In this document: positions 45,623-52,906 of the stretch, piece by piece
Position numbering within the stretch: the first letter of the stretch is position 1
Layout of the letters: each line of letters starts with the position of its first letter
DNA from: Nocardia albiluteola
GTDB taxonomy: Bacteria > Actinomycetota > Actinomycetes > Mycobacteriales > Mycobacteriaceae
Length of the DNA stretch: 64,000 nt
Assembly (NCBI RefSeq): GCF_018860155.1
Contig: NZ_JAHKNI010000003.1
Location: 186,001-250,000 of the forward strand
Direction of reading: 5' to 3'
The notes under the pieces: model-generated
Database searches by the model: none
The model's input: only the letters and a program-made list of their open reading frames with translations
What the model was told of the DNA's origin: nothing
Program-made: the position numbers and the translations under genes

Positions 45623-47170
45623 TCATCTCGCGGGCCCGGAGGCAGCGGCGTGGTCGCCGAGTGCGGTTGCCGAGGCGAAGAGTTCGGATTCCGCCCGCGT
45701 GCGTACGGTGACGACCGCGCCGCGGTAGCGGGCGAGGGCGGGCAGGATCAGCAGGGCGTCGTCCCCGGGGGTGAGAGGCGCAACAGCCGAGACGGTCGGT
45801 GTCTCGTCGGATTCTGTTGGTACGGGCTCGGATTCGTGGACCGCCGATTCGGATTCCGCGGCTGCGACCGCGGATTCGGTTGCCGGCTCCGGCACGACGT
45901 AGCGCTCGAGCAGGTGCAGGCGTTCGAGCAGGGACAGCACCTCGCGGGTGAGGCCGGGGACGTCGGCCTGCCACTGGGCGGCGAAGGTGGACCCGTAGCG
46001 GTCGGTGAGGGCCTGGACGGTCTCGCGGATCCATGCCATGGGGATGATCGGGTAGCCGTTCTCCACCGCGTCGTGCGGCTCGTCCGGATCGGGCGAATCG
46101 TCCTCGGGGACATCGAAATCCGGCGGCACGACCAGGGGCGCGAAGACCGTCGACCCCGGGATCGCCTCGTCGAGCGCGGCCGCCAGGGCCGTACCCGGCT
46201 CGGGCCGCGGGCGGCGCTCGACGGGGTGGTCGATGTCCAGCACCAGATCCGCGATCTCGCCGACCAGCAGCAGCGCAACCTGGGCCAGGGTCCCGGTCCC
46301 GGGGAATCGGATGTCCGAGAAGCGGCCCGAGGTGTCGATGAGCGCTACGCCCTCGGCGCGGCGCTCGGCACGCAGGCCGGTGAGCAGCTCCACCTCGGCC
46401 ACGACTTTCTCGGTGGCCAGTTGCGCCCGCTCCTCGCCGGTGAGCTCGCCGGCGTACACCACGGGCCGCTCGACCAGCGCGCGGCGCACCCGCCGGGCCG
46501 CCGCGGCGCGGGTCTGCGGCGCGGAACGGCCCGTGCCGCCCTCGGATTCGCCGCCCAGCAGTCCCTGCACGCTCTGCAGATGCTGCAGCGCCCGCGGCGG
46601 CCGGAACAGCGCGAGCACCACGGTCCGGTCGATGTCGTACAGCGCCTCGCCGGCCTCGGGATCCGCCGCCCAGCCGCCCGCGTCGCCGTCGGCCAGCGTC
46701 AGCGCGCCGCGCGCGCCCAGCCAGGCCACCGCGTCGACGAAGGCGTCGCGATCCGCGGCCCGGTCCGTGGAGAGTTCGAGCCCGTCCACCCGGGTCGCAT
46801 AGGACGCCACCCGGTCCGCCAGCTCCGACAGTGTGATCTGGTCCCCGGCGCGACCCAGCGCTGCCAGCGCGAGCGCCAGGTAGGCGTAGCGCCGGCGGTC
46901 GAAGACGCGCTCGGCGGGCGTGCGCGCCGGGCGGCCGGGATCGAGCCGGTCCAGCACGGGAAACAGCCGCGCGGTGGTCTCGGTGACCTCGAGCCGATAC
47001 CCGAAGAGCTCGGCCAGATCCTCGCGCAGCTCGGTGGCCCAGCGCCGCATCAGCGGTAGCGCGATGCGATCCGGATACGTCCGCGTGACAAGGTGATTGG
47101 ACAGAATCACCCGCGCCGCGCGCTGGTAGCTGTCCAGCACAAGCGAATCGATCGAGCGTGCGTGGATCAC
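45623..47170 (-). CDS. jetB: Wadjet type II JetB, kite/MukE-like subunit (TIGR02678 family)
   Basis: A 515-residue protein starting MIHARSIDSLVLDSYQRAAR, with winged-helix segments such as RRYAYLALALAALGRAGDQI and ERPVVYAGELTGEERAQLAT, as in TIGR02678. This corresponds to the MukE-like subunit that bridges the SMC heads and the kleisin. The GTG at 47170 overlaps the jetA stop in the GTGA arrangement, so translation is coupled. The long frame upstream is a shadow of jetA. The C-terminal 100 residues are rich in Glu, Ser and Pro and may be a flexible extension. A 157-base gap to jetC is unusually wide for such operons. Confidence 0.88.
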   Translation of the reverse strand: MIHARSIDSLVLDSYQRAARVILSNHLVTRTYPDRIALPLMRRWATELREDLAELFGYRLEVTETTARLFPVLDRLDPGRPARTPAERVFDRRRYAYLALALAALGRAGDQITLSELADRVASYATRVDGLELSTDRAADRDAFVDAVAWLGARGALTLADGDAGGWAADPEAGEALYDIDRTVVLALFRPPRALQHLQSVQGLLGGESEGGTGRSAPQTRAAAARRVRRALVERPVVYAGELTGEERAQLATEKVVAEVELLTGLRAERRAEGVALIDTSGRFSDIRFPGTGTLAQVALLLVGEIADLVLDIDHPVERRPRPEPGTALAAALDEAIPGSTVFAPLVVPPDFDVPEDDSPDPDEPHDAVENGYPIIPMAWIRETVQALTDRYGSTFAAQWQADVPGLTREVLSLLERLHLLERYVVPEPATESAVAAAESESAVHESEPVPTESDETPTVSAVAPLTPGDDALLILPALARYRGAVVTVRTRAESELFASATALGDHAAASGPAR

Positions 47171-48945
47171 GACTGTTCTCCCGCCCCGGGCGTCGCCGCG
47201 CCGGCTGCCCCGGCTCGCGCTGTCGGTCGCCCTCCTGCGGAAGGCGTTCGCGCACGGCCGTTCTCGCGCACCTCGAGGCGGCGCCCGTTGAGATGCAACA
47301 GGCCCCGCGAGGTCCGCACGACCGTCGACCCCGGATGCTCGCGCACGGTCAGGGTGACCCCGCTCTCGGATCCGGTGGTCCCGCTGCGTCCGCTGACGGG
47401 CACCCAGGCGGTCGAGGCGGCGTCGAGCAGCCGCAGCAGCACCTCGGTCTCGCCCTCGTCCAGGATCCGTTCGTGCACGTCGGCGGCGGCCAGGGACTGG
47501 GCCGCGGCGGCCCGCGCGCGCTGCGCGTCCAGCTGGGCCTGGCGCAGCCGCCGGATGCCCGCGTCGTTGCGCGAGATGCGCGAGGGCGCCCCCGGCGAGG
47601 GCGGGCGGCCGGTCTCCGCCAGGGTGCGCGCGATCTCCAACGGCGGTGCGTCCCACCACGATCGGGTCGCCGGAACGACATCAGCGTCCGGATGTTCCAT
47701 GGACAGGTGGCGGGGGCGGCCCAGCCCGAAGACCGCGTCGAACAGCGCGTGCGCCGCCTCGGCCGACGGCGTCGCGGTGAACCACCCGGCCAGATGCCGC
47801 AGCGCCGACTCCCGGCTCACCCCGCCCTTGCGCGTCTCGGTGACCCGGCGCAGCAGCGAGAGCACCGCGGCGATGGCACTCATCGTCGCATCCCGGAGCC
47901 GCTCGGCCTCGGTTCCGGCCGGACCGTCGGCCGCACCGGATTTGCCTTCGCCCGAACCGATGTCGGCGGCAGTGCCGACGAACCACCCGCGCAGCCCGCG
48001 CCAGCGGTCTCGCCAGTCGTCCTCGCGATCGGCGACGTTCAGCAGGACGCGCTCATCGCACGCCGCGGCTCGCGCGATCATCTCCTCGACGCCGGTGTCC
48101 TGCACCTCGGCGATCGCGGCGGCAAGCCGCGGGGCGAACCGCGCCAGATCCATGCTGAACTCGCGCATGTGCGCCAGCAGCGCATCCTTGTGCGCGAGAA
48201 ACGATTCCGGTGTCGCCTCCGTGGTGCGCACCAGGTCTCCGAGCGTCAGGTAGAAGTGCGCGGCCCGGTCGGCCAGCTCCGAGAGCGTGGTGTCGAGCCG
48301 TTTGAGGATGCGGTAGACCCGCTCGGCGTCGCCGGCGCGGTTGGCCTGCGCCAGCGCCTGCAGATCGGCCAGCAGCTCGGGCAGCACCAGGCGCGAGAGG
48401 GCCGCCTCGTCCAGCCGCGCGCCCAGCACCTCGGTGACCGCTCGGTAGGCGTGGTATCCGCCCTGGGAGAACTGGTAGACGAAGTGCCGGTTGCGATATT
48501 CGGCGAGCGTCGCCGCGCGGGTGCCGTCGTAGCTACGCTCCAGCACGCCCCACTGGTGCAGCTGTTCGAGCAGCGGTCCGACCTCGAGGGCGGACAGCCG
48601 CGGCGCGTCGGAGAACCGGGCCAGGGCGTCGGCGACGTCGCTGGCGTGCAGCAGCACCACATAGGCGGCGCGAGCCTGGTCGAACGCGCGCAGCACCCAC
48701 AGGTATTCACCGCGCTTCTCGGCCGTGGCGAAACCGAACAGCCGCAGCCGGTCCTCGACCGCGAGGGCGTCGATTCCCGCGGGGGCGAAGACAACTCGGC
48801 CCCGCGGGATGGCGGAATCATCGAAAAGAGCGTCCGGTCCGGCCGCGCGGGTGGTATCCGGGGGGACCCCGGGTGCGGCCGCGAGGGAACCCGTGTCGAC
48901 CGCGGGCGCGGCGCCGGGCAGCAATCCTTCAGCGGACTCGGTCAC
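47167..48945 (-). CDS. jetA: Wadjet type II JetA, kleisin/MukF-like subunit (TIGR02677 family)
   Basis: A 592-residue protein. Residues about 45-250 contain the family's winged-helix part (RLRLFGFATAEKRGEYLWVL, LSALEVGPLLEQLHQWGVLE, RNRHFVYQFSQGGYHAYRAV), followed by a helical middle part and a C-terminal wing with HLNGRRLEVREN. This is TIGR02677, the kleisin-like JetA. The GTG at 48945 has no ribosome site but lies six bases after TACCCT, so a leaderless transcript is likely. The first 40 residues are Ala/Pro-rich. First of the jetA-jetB-jetC run. Confidence 0.88.
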   Translation of the reverse strand: MTESAEGLLPGAAPAVDTGSLAAAPGVPPDTTRAAGPDALFDDSAIPRGRVVFAPAGIDALAVEDRLRLFGFATAEKRGEYLWVLRAFDQARAAYVVLLHASDVADALARFSDAPRLSALEVGPLLEQLHQWGVLERSYDGTRAATLAEYRNRHFVYQFSQGGYHAYRAVTEVLGARLDEAALSRLVLPELLADLQALAQANRAGDAERVYRILKRLDTTLSELADRAAHFYLTLGDLVRTTEATPESFLAHKDALLAHMREFSMDLARFAPRLAAAIAEVQDTGVEEMIARAAACDERVLLNVADREDDWRDRWRGLRGWFVGTAADIGSGEGKSGAADGPAGTEAERLRDATMSAIAAVLSLLRRVTETRKGGVSRESALRHLAGWFTATPSAEAAHALFDAVFGLGRPRHLSMEHPDADVVPATRSWWDAPPLEIARTLAETGRPPSPGAPSRISRNDAGIRRLRQAQLDAQRARAAAAQSLAAADVHERILDEGETEVLLRLLDAASTAWVPVSGRSGTTGSESGVTLTVREHPGSTVVRTSRGLLHLNGRRLEVRENGRARTPSAGGRPTARAGAAGAATPGAGEQS

Positions 48946-48951
48946 CGGGAC

Positions 48952-48957
48952 AGGGTA
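48952..48957 (-). promoter_or_regulatory. Candidate -10 element for leaderless jetA transcript
   Basis: On the minus strand TACCCT stands six bases before the jetA GTG, the TANNNT-N6/7-RTG arrangement typical of leaderless actinobacterial genes; no Shine-Dalgarno sequence is present. Confidence 0.5.
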
Positions 48958-49032
48958 GTACCGAACCCGAGGCGCGCTACGCGGTGCCCGGGCGTCGGCG
49001 CGCCGCGCGGGGCGTGCCGGGACTCCCGGCGC

Positions 49033-49863
49033 CTAGCGGCCGCTTCGCTGCGGCGCGTGCGACATGCGCACCGTCGGCTCGTCCGGACCGCCCTCGGCCG
49101 CACCGGTTCCGACGGCGACCGCGGAGCGCTCGACCGTGAGCAGGCTCTCCTCGTTGTGCTCGGCGTGATAGGCCCGTCCGCCGCCGTTCAGGCCGAACAG
49201 TCGCTTGGACCACAGCAGCCACAGCACCGCGACGATGTTGATCGCCAGCATGCCCGCGCGCAGCACGGTGATCTTCTCGGTGAGCTCGTAGATCTCCAGC
49301 GGCAGGAAGATGGCGGTGGCGATGACGGCGAAGTATTCACCCCAGCGCTGCGCCAGCCACAGCCCGATTGCCTCGATGAACTCGATGATGGCGTAGGCGA
49401 GCAACCCCGCCGCGATCAGGGTGAGCACGGTCGGGGAGAGCTTCCAGCCCTCCTCGATGAAGTGCACGATCTTCGAATTGTCCGGGTTCCAGCCGAGCTG
49501 GTCGGTGATCGGCCGGATGAGCGGCATTTCCTTGTCGAACGATTCGTGCAGTTTGGTCTGCGAGCGGCGCACCTGGAACACCCCGGCGGCCAGCGCGACG
49601 AACAGCACTCCGCGGAAGATCCGCTCGACGGCCAGCAGCCGCAGGATGAATCGGTCCCGCAGCAGCCGCCCGCGCGGCACCTCGGGCGCCTCGTCGGCGG
49701 GGCCGCGCCCGCGCGGCTCGCCGACGACGAAGTCGCCGCAGCGCAGGCACCGCCAGGCGGTCCCGGCGGGAGTCGAAACATGAAGGCGGCGGGCAAGTTC
49801 GGTCTCGTCGGGCGCGTAGGTGGCATGCCCCCGCCACGAGCAGGTCCGCAGACTGAAGTCCAT
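49033..49863 (-). CDS. DUF2127 membrane protein with N-terminal cysteine motif
   Basis: A 276-residue membrane protein. The N-terminus has CSWRGH and a CLRCGDFV motif (about residues 8-50) that could bind zinc. The rest is a DUF2127 domain with about four hydrophobic helices, including FILRLLAVERIFRGVLFVAL, VLTLIAAGLLAYAIIEFIEA and AGMLAINIVAVLWLLWS. The C-terminus is a charged tail. The ATG at 49863 lies six bases after TACCCT with no ribosome site, so it is probably leaderless. Function unknown. It lies between the XRE regulator and jetA on the same strand. Confidence 0.83.
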   Translation of the reverse strand: MDFSLRTCSWRGHATYAPDETELARRLHVSTPAGTAWRCLRCGDFVVGEPRGRGPADEAPEVPRGRLLRDRFILRLLAVERIFRGVLFVALAAGVFQVRRSQTKLHESFDKEMPLIRPITDQLGWNPDNSKIVHFIEEGWKLSPTVLTLIAAGLLAYAIIEFIEAIGLWLAQRWGEYFAVIATAIFLPLEIYELTEKITVLRAGMLAINIVAVLWLLWSKRLFGLNGGGRAYHAEHNEESLLTVERSAVAVGTGAAEGGPDEPTVRMSHAPQRSGR

Positions 49864-49869
49864 CGCAGG

Positions 49870-49875
49870 AGGGTA
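49870..49875 (-). promoter_or_regulatory. Candidate -10 element for leaderless DUF2127 gene transcript
   Basis: TACCCT on the minus strand, six bases before the ATG at 49863, the same arrangement as upstream of jetA. The bases before the ATG are pyrimidine-rich, so no ribosome site exists. Confidence 0.5.
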
Positions 49876-49901
49876 GCAATTGTCGCGTTCGCGCGGGCGA
49901 A

Positions 49902-51134
49902 TCAGTTTGTGGCCAGGCAGCGGAGCTGATCCAGATAGTTGTGGGTGCGCGGGTCGTCGGGATAGCGCTCGATCATCTCCCGCGCGGTCTCCCCGGCGAT
50001 CCACATCAGCGACGGCAGCGACCGGCGCGTGCCGGAGAACGCGCGCAGGCCCTCGTCGACGGCCAGATCCAGATCTCGCTCGCGCACCGCCACGACGGCC
50101 AGGGTGAGCTGAGCCTCGGAGACGCGCATCGGTTTCAGGACCGTCCCGCAGGGCCCGGTGGACGTCTGGATCACTTGGCGCGCATGGCTTTCCGCGAGGC
50201 GGTCCTCGCCGATGGTGCGGCAGCAGTCCATGGCGTAGAAGTCGAACTTCTGCGGATCGACCACGAAGTGGTTGTCCAGATTGGCCGGATGGTCGAGGCG
50301 GTCCAGGATGGCGCGACCGCGGCGCAGCGCGGCCTCCATTGCCGACCGGTCGCCGATGCGCGCCCAGCCCTTGGCCTGCTGGGCGGCCAGCAGTACACCG
50401 ACGCCGAGCTGCTGGGTGGTCGCCACGGCGGCATCGGCGGCGTCGATGGCGCCGCGGTAGTTGCCCTGGGTGAGCGCGAACCATGCCGCCATTTCCGCGC
50501 CCCAGCCGAGGATCTCGGCGTGCTCGGCCTCGCGGCCCAGCGACAGCGCGGCGCGCCGGGTGGCCTCGGCCGCGGTGCGGCGGCCCAGGTCGTAGTCGGC
50601 GCAGCCGACCAGTAGTGCGACCCAGCCCGCCAGCACGAGCACCTCGCGATGCTGCGCCAACGTAAGTCGACCGTCCAGTAGGGAAGTGATGCGGCGTAGC
50701 CAGGCCGTGCCCTCGGCGTGCAAATCGTGCGGATCGGCGCAGGAGTATTCGCAGCACAGCCGCTCGGCGGTGATGCGGATGGCTTCCAGGGTGGCCGAGG
50801 AGACGTCGGACATGCGCAGCCGGCCGAGGAATTCCAGGGTGTCCATCCCCGTGGACGACAGCAGCTCGTCGTCGCGATTGGGCCGGGCCTTGGGAAAGAA
50901 CGCGGCGGTGACCGTGTCGAAGGCGGCGGCGATGATCGGCGCGTAGAACTCGTCCGGCCGGGACTCGCCCGATTCCCATCGGCGCCAGTTGCGTAGCAGG
51001 GTGCTGTCCGTCGGCAGGGTGTGCGAGGATTTGGCGCGCATCGCCCGTACCGCCTCGGTTTGTGACCACCCCCTCGCGTCGCGCTCGGAACGCATCCTGA
51101 CTGCCCAGACGGGTCGATCGTCACCAGCGGCCAC
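49902..51134 (-). CDS. XRE-type transcriptional regulator with TPR-like C-terminus
   Basis: A 410-residue protein. The N-terminus is a helix-turn-helix of the XRE type (MRSERDARGWSQTEAVRAMR, then LLRNWRRWESGE), and the rest is helical repeats of TPR character (for example HREVLVLAGWVALLVGCADY and RAALSLGREAEHAEILGWGA). This architecture is common in Streptomyces and Nocardia, where such regulators often pair with a small neighbouring protein. GTG start at 51134. It is divergent from the resolvase-like gene, with a 7-bp inverted repeat in the shared region. Confidence 0.85.
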   Translation of the reverse strand: MAAGDDRPVWAVRMRSERDARGWSQTEAVRAMRAKSSHTLPTDSTLLRNWRRWESGESRPDEFYAPIIAAAFDTVTAAFFPKARPNRDDELLSSTGMDTLEFLGRLRMSDVSSATLEAIRITAERLCCEYSCADPHDLHAEGTAWLRRITSLLDGRLTLAQHREVLVLAGWVALLVGCADYDLGRRTAAEATRRAALSLGREAEHAEILGWGAEMAAWFALTQGNYRGAIDAADAAVATTQQLGVGVLLAAQQAKGWARIGDRSAMEAALRRGRAILDRLDHPANLDNHFVVDPQKFDFYAMDCCRTIGEDRLAESHARQVIQTSTGPCGTVLKPMRVSEAQLTLAVVAVRERDLDLAVDEGLRAFSGTRRSLPSLMWIAGETAREMIERYPDDPRTHNYLDQLRCLATN

Positions 51135-51184
51135 CTATGTAGTATCCCCCTAGTTAACGCAAGATGGCCCGGATAGGGCATCTC

Positions 51185-51204
51185 GATGTCAGTGGATTGA
51201 CATC
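51185..51204. promoter_or_regulatory. Inverted repeat overlapping a -35 box (candidate XRE operator)
   Basis: GATGTCA (51185-51191), six bases, TGACATC (51198-51204): perfect 7-bp arms. The right arm contains TTGACA (51197-51202), a consensus -35; TAGATG at 51219-51224 gives a 16-base spacing for a -10. The stretch is much more AT-rich than its surroundings. A regulator bound here would block this promoter, which fires toward the resolvase-like gene. Confidence 0.6.
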
Positions 51205-51381
51205 TGTAATTGCATTTGTAGATGATGCATGCTCTATACAGGAAGCTCCGAAGGCCCTTCGGTACCGCGGATCAGCGGTGTCCGGTCGCAACGGCAGTAC
51301 CTCGTCCCAGCAGTACCCCGCCGCAGGCGGGTATCCGACAACAGAACAGCGAATTCTTATCCAGATCCAATGGAGGTTCGG

Positions 51382-51759
51382 GTGGAAGCGTTGATCTATG
51401 GGTATGTGCGTGACGAACTGGCCGACGGCCACTCCCAGGAGCTCGAGGACGCCATGTGCAGCCTCGCGGCGTCCGCCGGAATGTGTTTCGCCGCGACGTT
51501 CCATGAATCGACTACCGGCGACGGCACCGCGTTCGCGGAGTTGACCGCCGAGCTCAAGCGTGCCGACGCGCACCACGTGGTGGTGCCGTCGCTGGATCAT
51601 CTGGCAGGCCAGACGATTCCGCGCGACATCCTGATCGCGAAGCTGGCGGAGGATGCCGAGGCCCGATTGTGGACGGTCGACCATCGTTCCCAGGTGCCGC
51701 AGATTCTGCCGGACGCCGAGACCGACGACCTGGCGCTGATCGCGACCACCGAGGTCTGA
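51382..51759 (+). CDS. Small resolvase-N-terminal-like protein
   Basis: A 125-residue protein that begins MEALIYGYVRDELADGHSQE and contains VVVPSLDHLAGQTIPRDILI, which recalls the N-terminal catalytic fold of serine recombinases (YxRVS...; L.R..R). The catalytic serine and the DNA-binding domain are missing, so it is not an active recombinase. Such proteins are common in Nocardia and related genera next to regulators; their role is unknown. The GTG at 51382 with GGAGG five bases upstream is preferred to an ATG at 51370. Confidence 0.7.
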   Translation: MEALIYGYVRDELADGHSQELEDAMCSLAASAGMCFAATFHESTTGDGTAFAELTAELKRADAHHVVVPSLDHLAGQTIPRDILIAKLAEDAEARLWTVDHRSQVPQILPDAETDDLALIATTEV

Positions 51760-51776
51760 TCGCGCCGGATCGCCCG

Positions 51777-51806
51777 TGGCCCCGGGCGGAAATCGCGCCG
51801 GGGCCA
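51777..51806. terminator. Hairpin terminator
   Basis: TGGCCCCGG (51777-51785) pairs with CCGGGGCCA (51798-51806), with further inner GCG/CGC pairing, between the converging resolvase-like and PAC2 genes. Confidence 0.65.
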
Positions 51807-51821
51807 GGGAGTTTCGCAGTA

Positions 51822-52712
51822 CTACATGCCGAACCCGGCCGCGGGACCGCCCCGGCGGCGCAGGTACTTCTCGAACTCCGCGGCGATGGCGTCACCGTCG
51901 ATCTTGGACATCGCCTCGTTGAGATCCACCGCGGCGTCGCCGCGCTCCTCGAGCGAGCGCACGTAGTCGCTGACCTCCTCGTCACCGGCGGTCATCTCGT
52001 CCACGGCCGATTCCCAGTCCTCGGACTGGGCGGGTAGCTCGCCGAGCGGGACCTCGATGTCCAGGACCTCCTCGACGCGATGCAGCAGGGCGATGGTGGC
52101 CTTCGGATTCGGGGGTTGCGACACGTAGTGCGGCACCGCGGCCCAGAACGAGACCGCGGGCACACCCGCGCGCACGCACGCGTCCTGCAGCACGCCGGTG
52201 ATGCCGGTCGGGCCCTCGTAGCGGGTCTGCTCCAGGTTGAACTGCTCGGCCGCCTCCTTGTTGTAGGCGGTGCCGGTGACCGGGACGGGACGGGTGTGCG
52301 GCGTGTCCGCGAGCAGCGCGCCGAGGATGACGACGGTGGTGATGTGCAGCTGCTCGACGAGTTCCAGGATGTCGTCGCAGAAGCTGCGCCAGCGCATATT
52401 GGGCTCGATCCCGTGTAGTAGCACCACATCGCGATCGCTACCGGGGGGCGAGCAAACCGACAGCGTCGTGGCGGGCCACTGGATCTCGCGGGTGACCCCG
52501 TCCACCTGGCGCACCGTCGGACGGTTCACCTGATAGTCGTAATAGTCCTCGGAATCGAGCTCGGCGAGGGGTTCGGCGTCCCAGATCAGCTCCAGATGCT
52601 CGACGGCGCCGCTCGCTGCGTCCGCGGCGTCGTTCCAGCCCTCGAAGGCGGCCACGAGCACCGGATCGCGCAGCGTCGGCAGGTCCGGATCGGGTGATGC
52701 ACTGGCGTTCAC
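51822..52712 (-). CDS. PAC2 family protein (Rv2125-like)
   Basis: A 296-residue protein of the PAC2 family, related to proteasome assembly chaperone 2. Typical segments are PVLVAAFEGWNDAADAASGA, DVVLLHGIEPNMRWRSFCDD, TTVVILGALLADTPHTRPVP and ITGVLQDACVRAGVPAVSFW. Actinobacteria have a 20S proteasome, but a chaperone role for these proteins is not established. GTG start at 52712. It is divergent from metH, as Rv2125 is from metH in M. tuberculosis. Confidence 0.92.
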   Translation of the reverse strand: MNASASPDPDLPTLRDPVLVAAFEGWNDAADAASGAVEHLELIWDAEPLAELDSEDYYDYQVNRPTVRQVDGVTREIQWPATTLSVCSPPGSDRDVVLLHGIEPNMRWRSFCDDILELVEQLHITTVVILGALLADTPHTRPVPVTGTAYNKEAAEQFNLEQTRYEGPTGITGVLQDACVRAGVPAVSFWAAVPHYVSQPPNPKATIALLHRVEEVLDIEVPLGELPAQSEDWESAVDEMTAGDEEVSDYVRSLEERGDAAVDLNEAMSKIDGDAIAAEFEKYLRRRGGPAAGFGM

Positions 52713-52893
52713 CCGGCCAGCCTACGGCGTAGAGGCCCTGCCTTTCACGGCATATTGCTCGAGAGGGCGTGTCGATGCCGGGGGCATTAACACAAGGCGA
52801 TGTGGAACGGTGCAAATGTGGCACAGGACACTCCACCGGGCCGCTACCTGGCGTTTACCCGGCGCACCGGTCAGAGCTGTCACAGGCTCCCAC

Positions 52894-52899
52894 TACTCT
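52894..52899 (+). promoter_or_regulatory. Candidate -10 element for leaderless metH transcript
   Basis: TACTCT lies seven bases before the metH ATG and no ribosome site is present, consistent with leaderless transcription. No cobalamin riboswitch (B12 box) is visible in the 190 bases upstream. Confidence 0.5.
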
Positions 52900-52906
52900 T
52901 TAGTGC

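Noticed and set aside
51382..51759. Active serine recombinase of a mobile element
   Set aside because: Only an N-terminal-like half is present, the catalytic serine is missing, and no attachment sites or element ends were seen.
52713..52906. Possible cobalamin or SAM riboswitch upstream of metH
   Set aside because: No B12 box or recognisable riboswitch core is visible, and the ATG seems to be leaderless.
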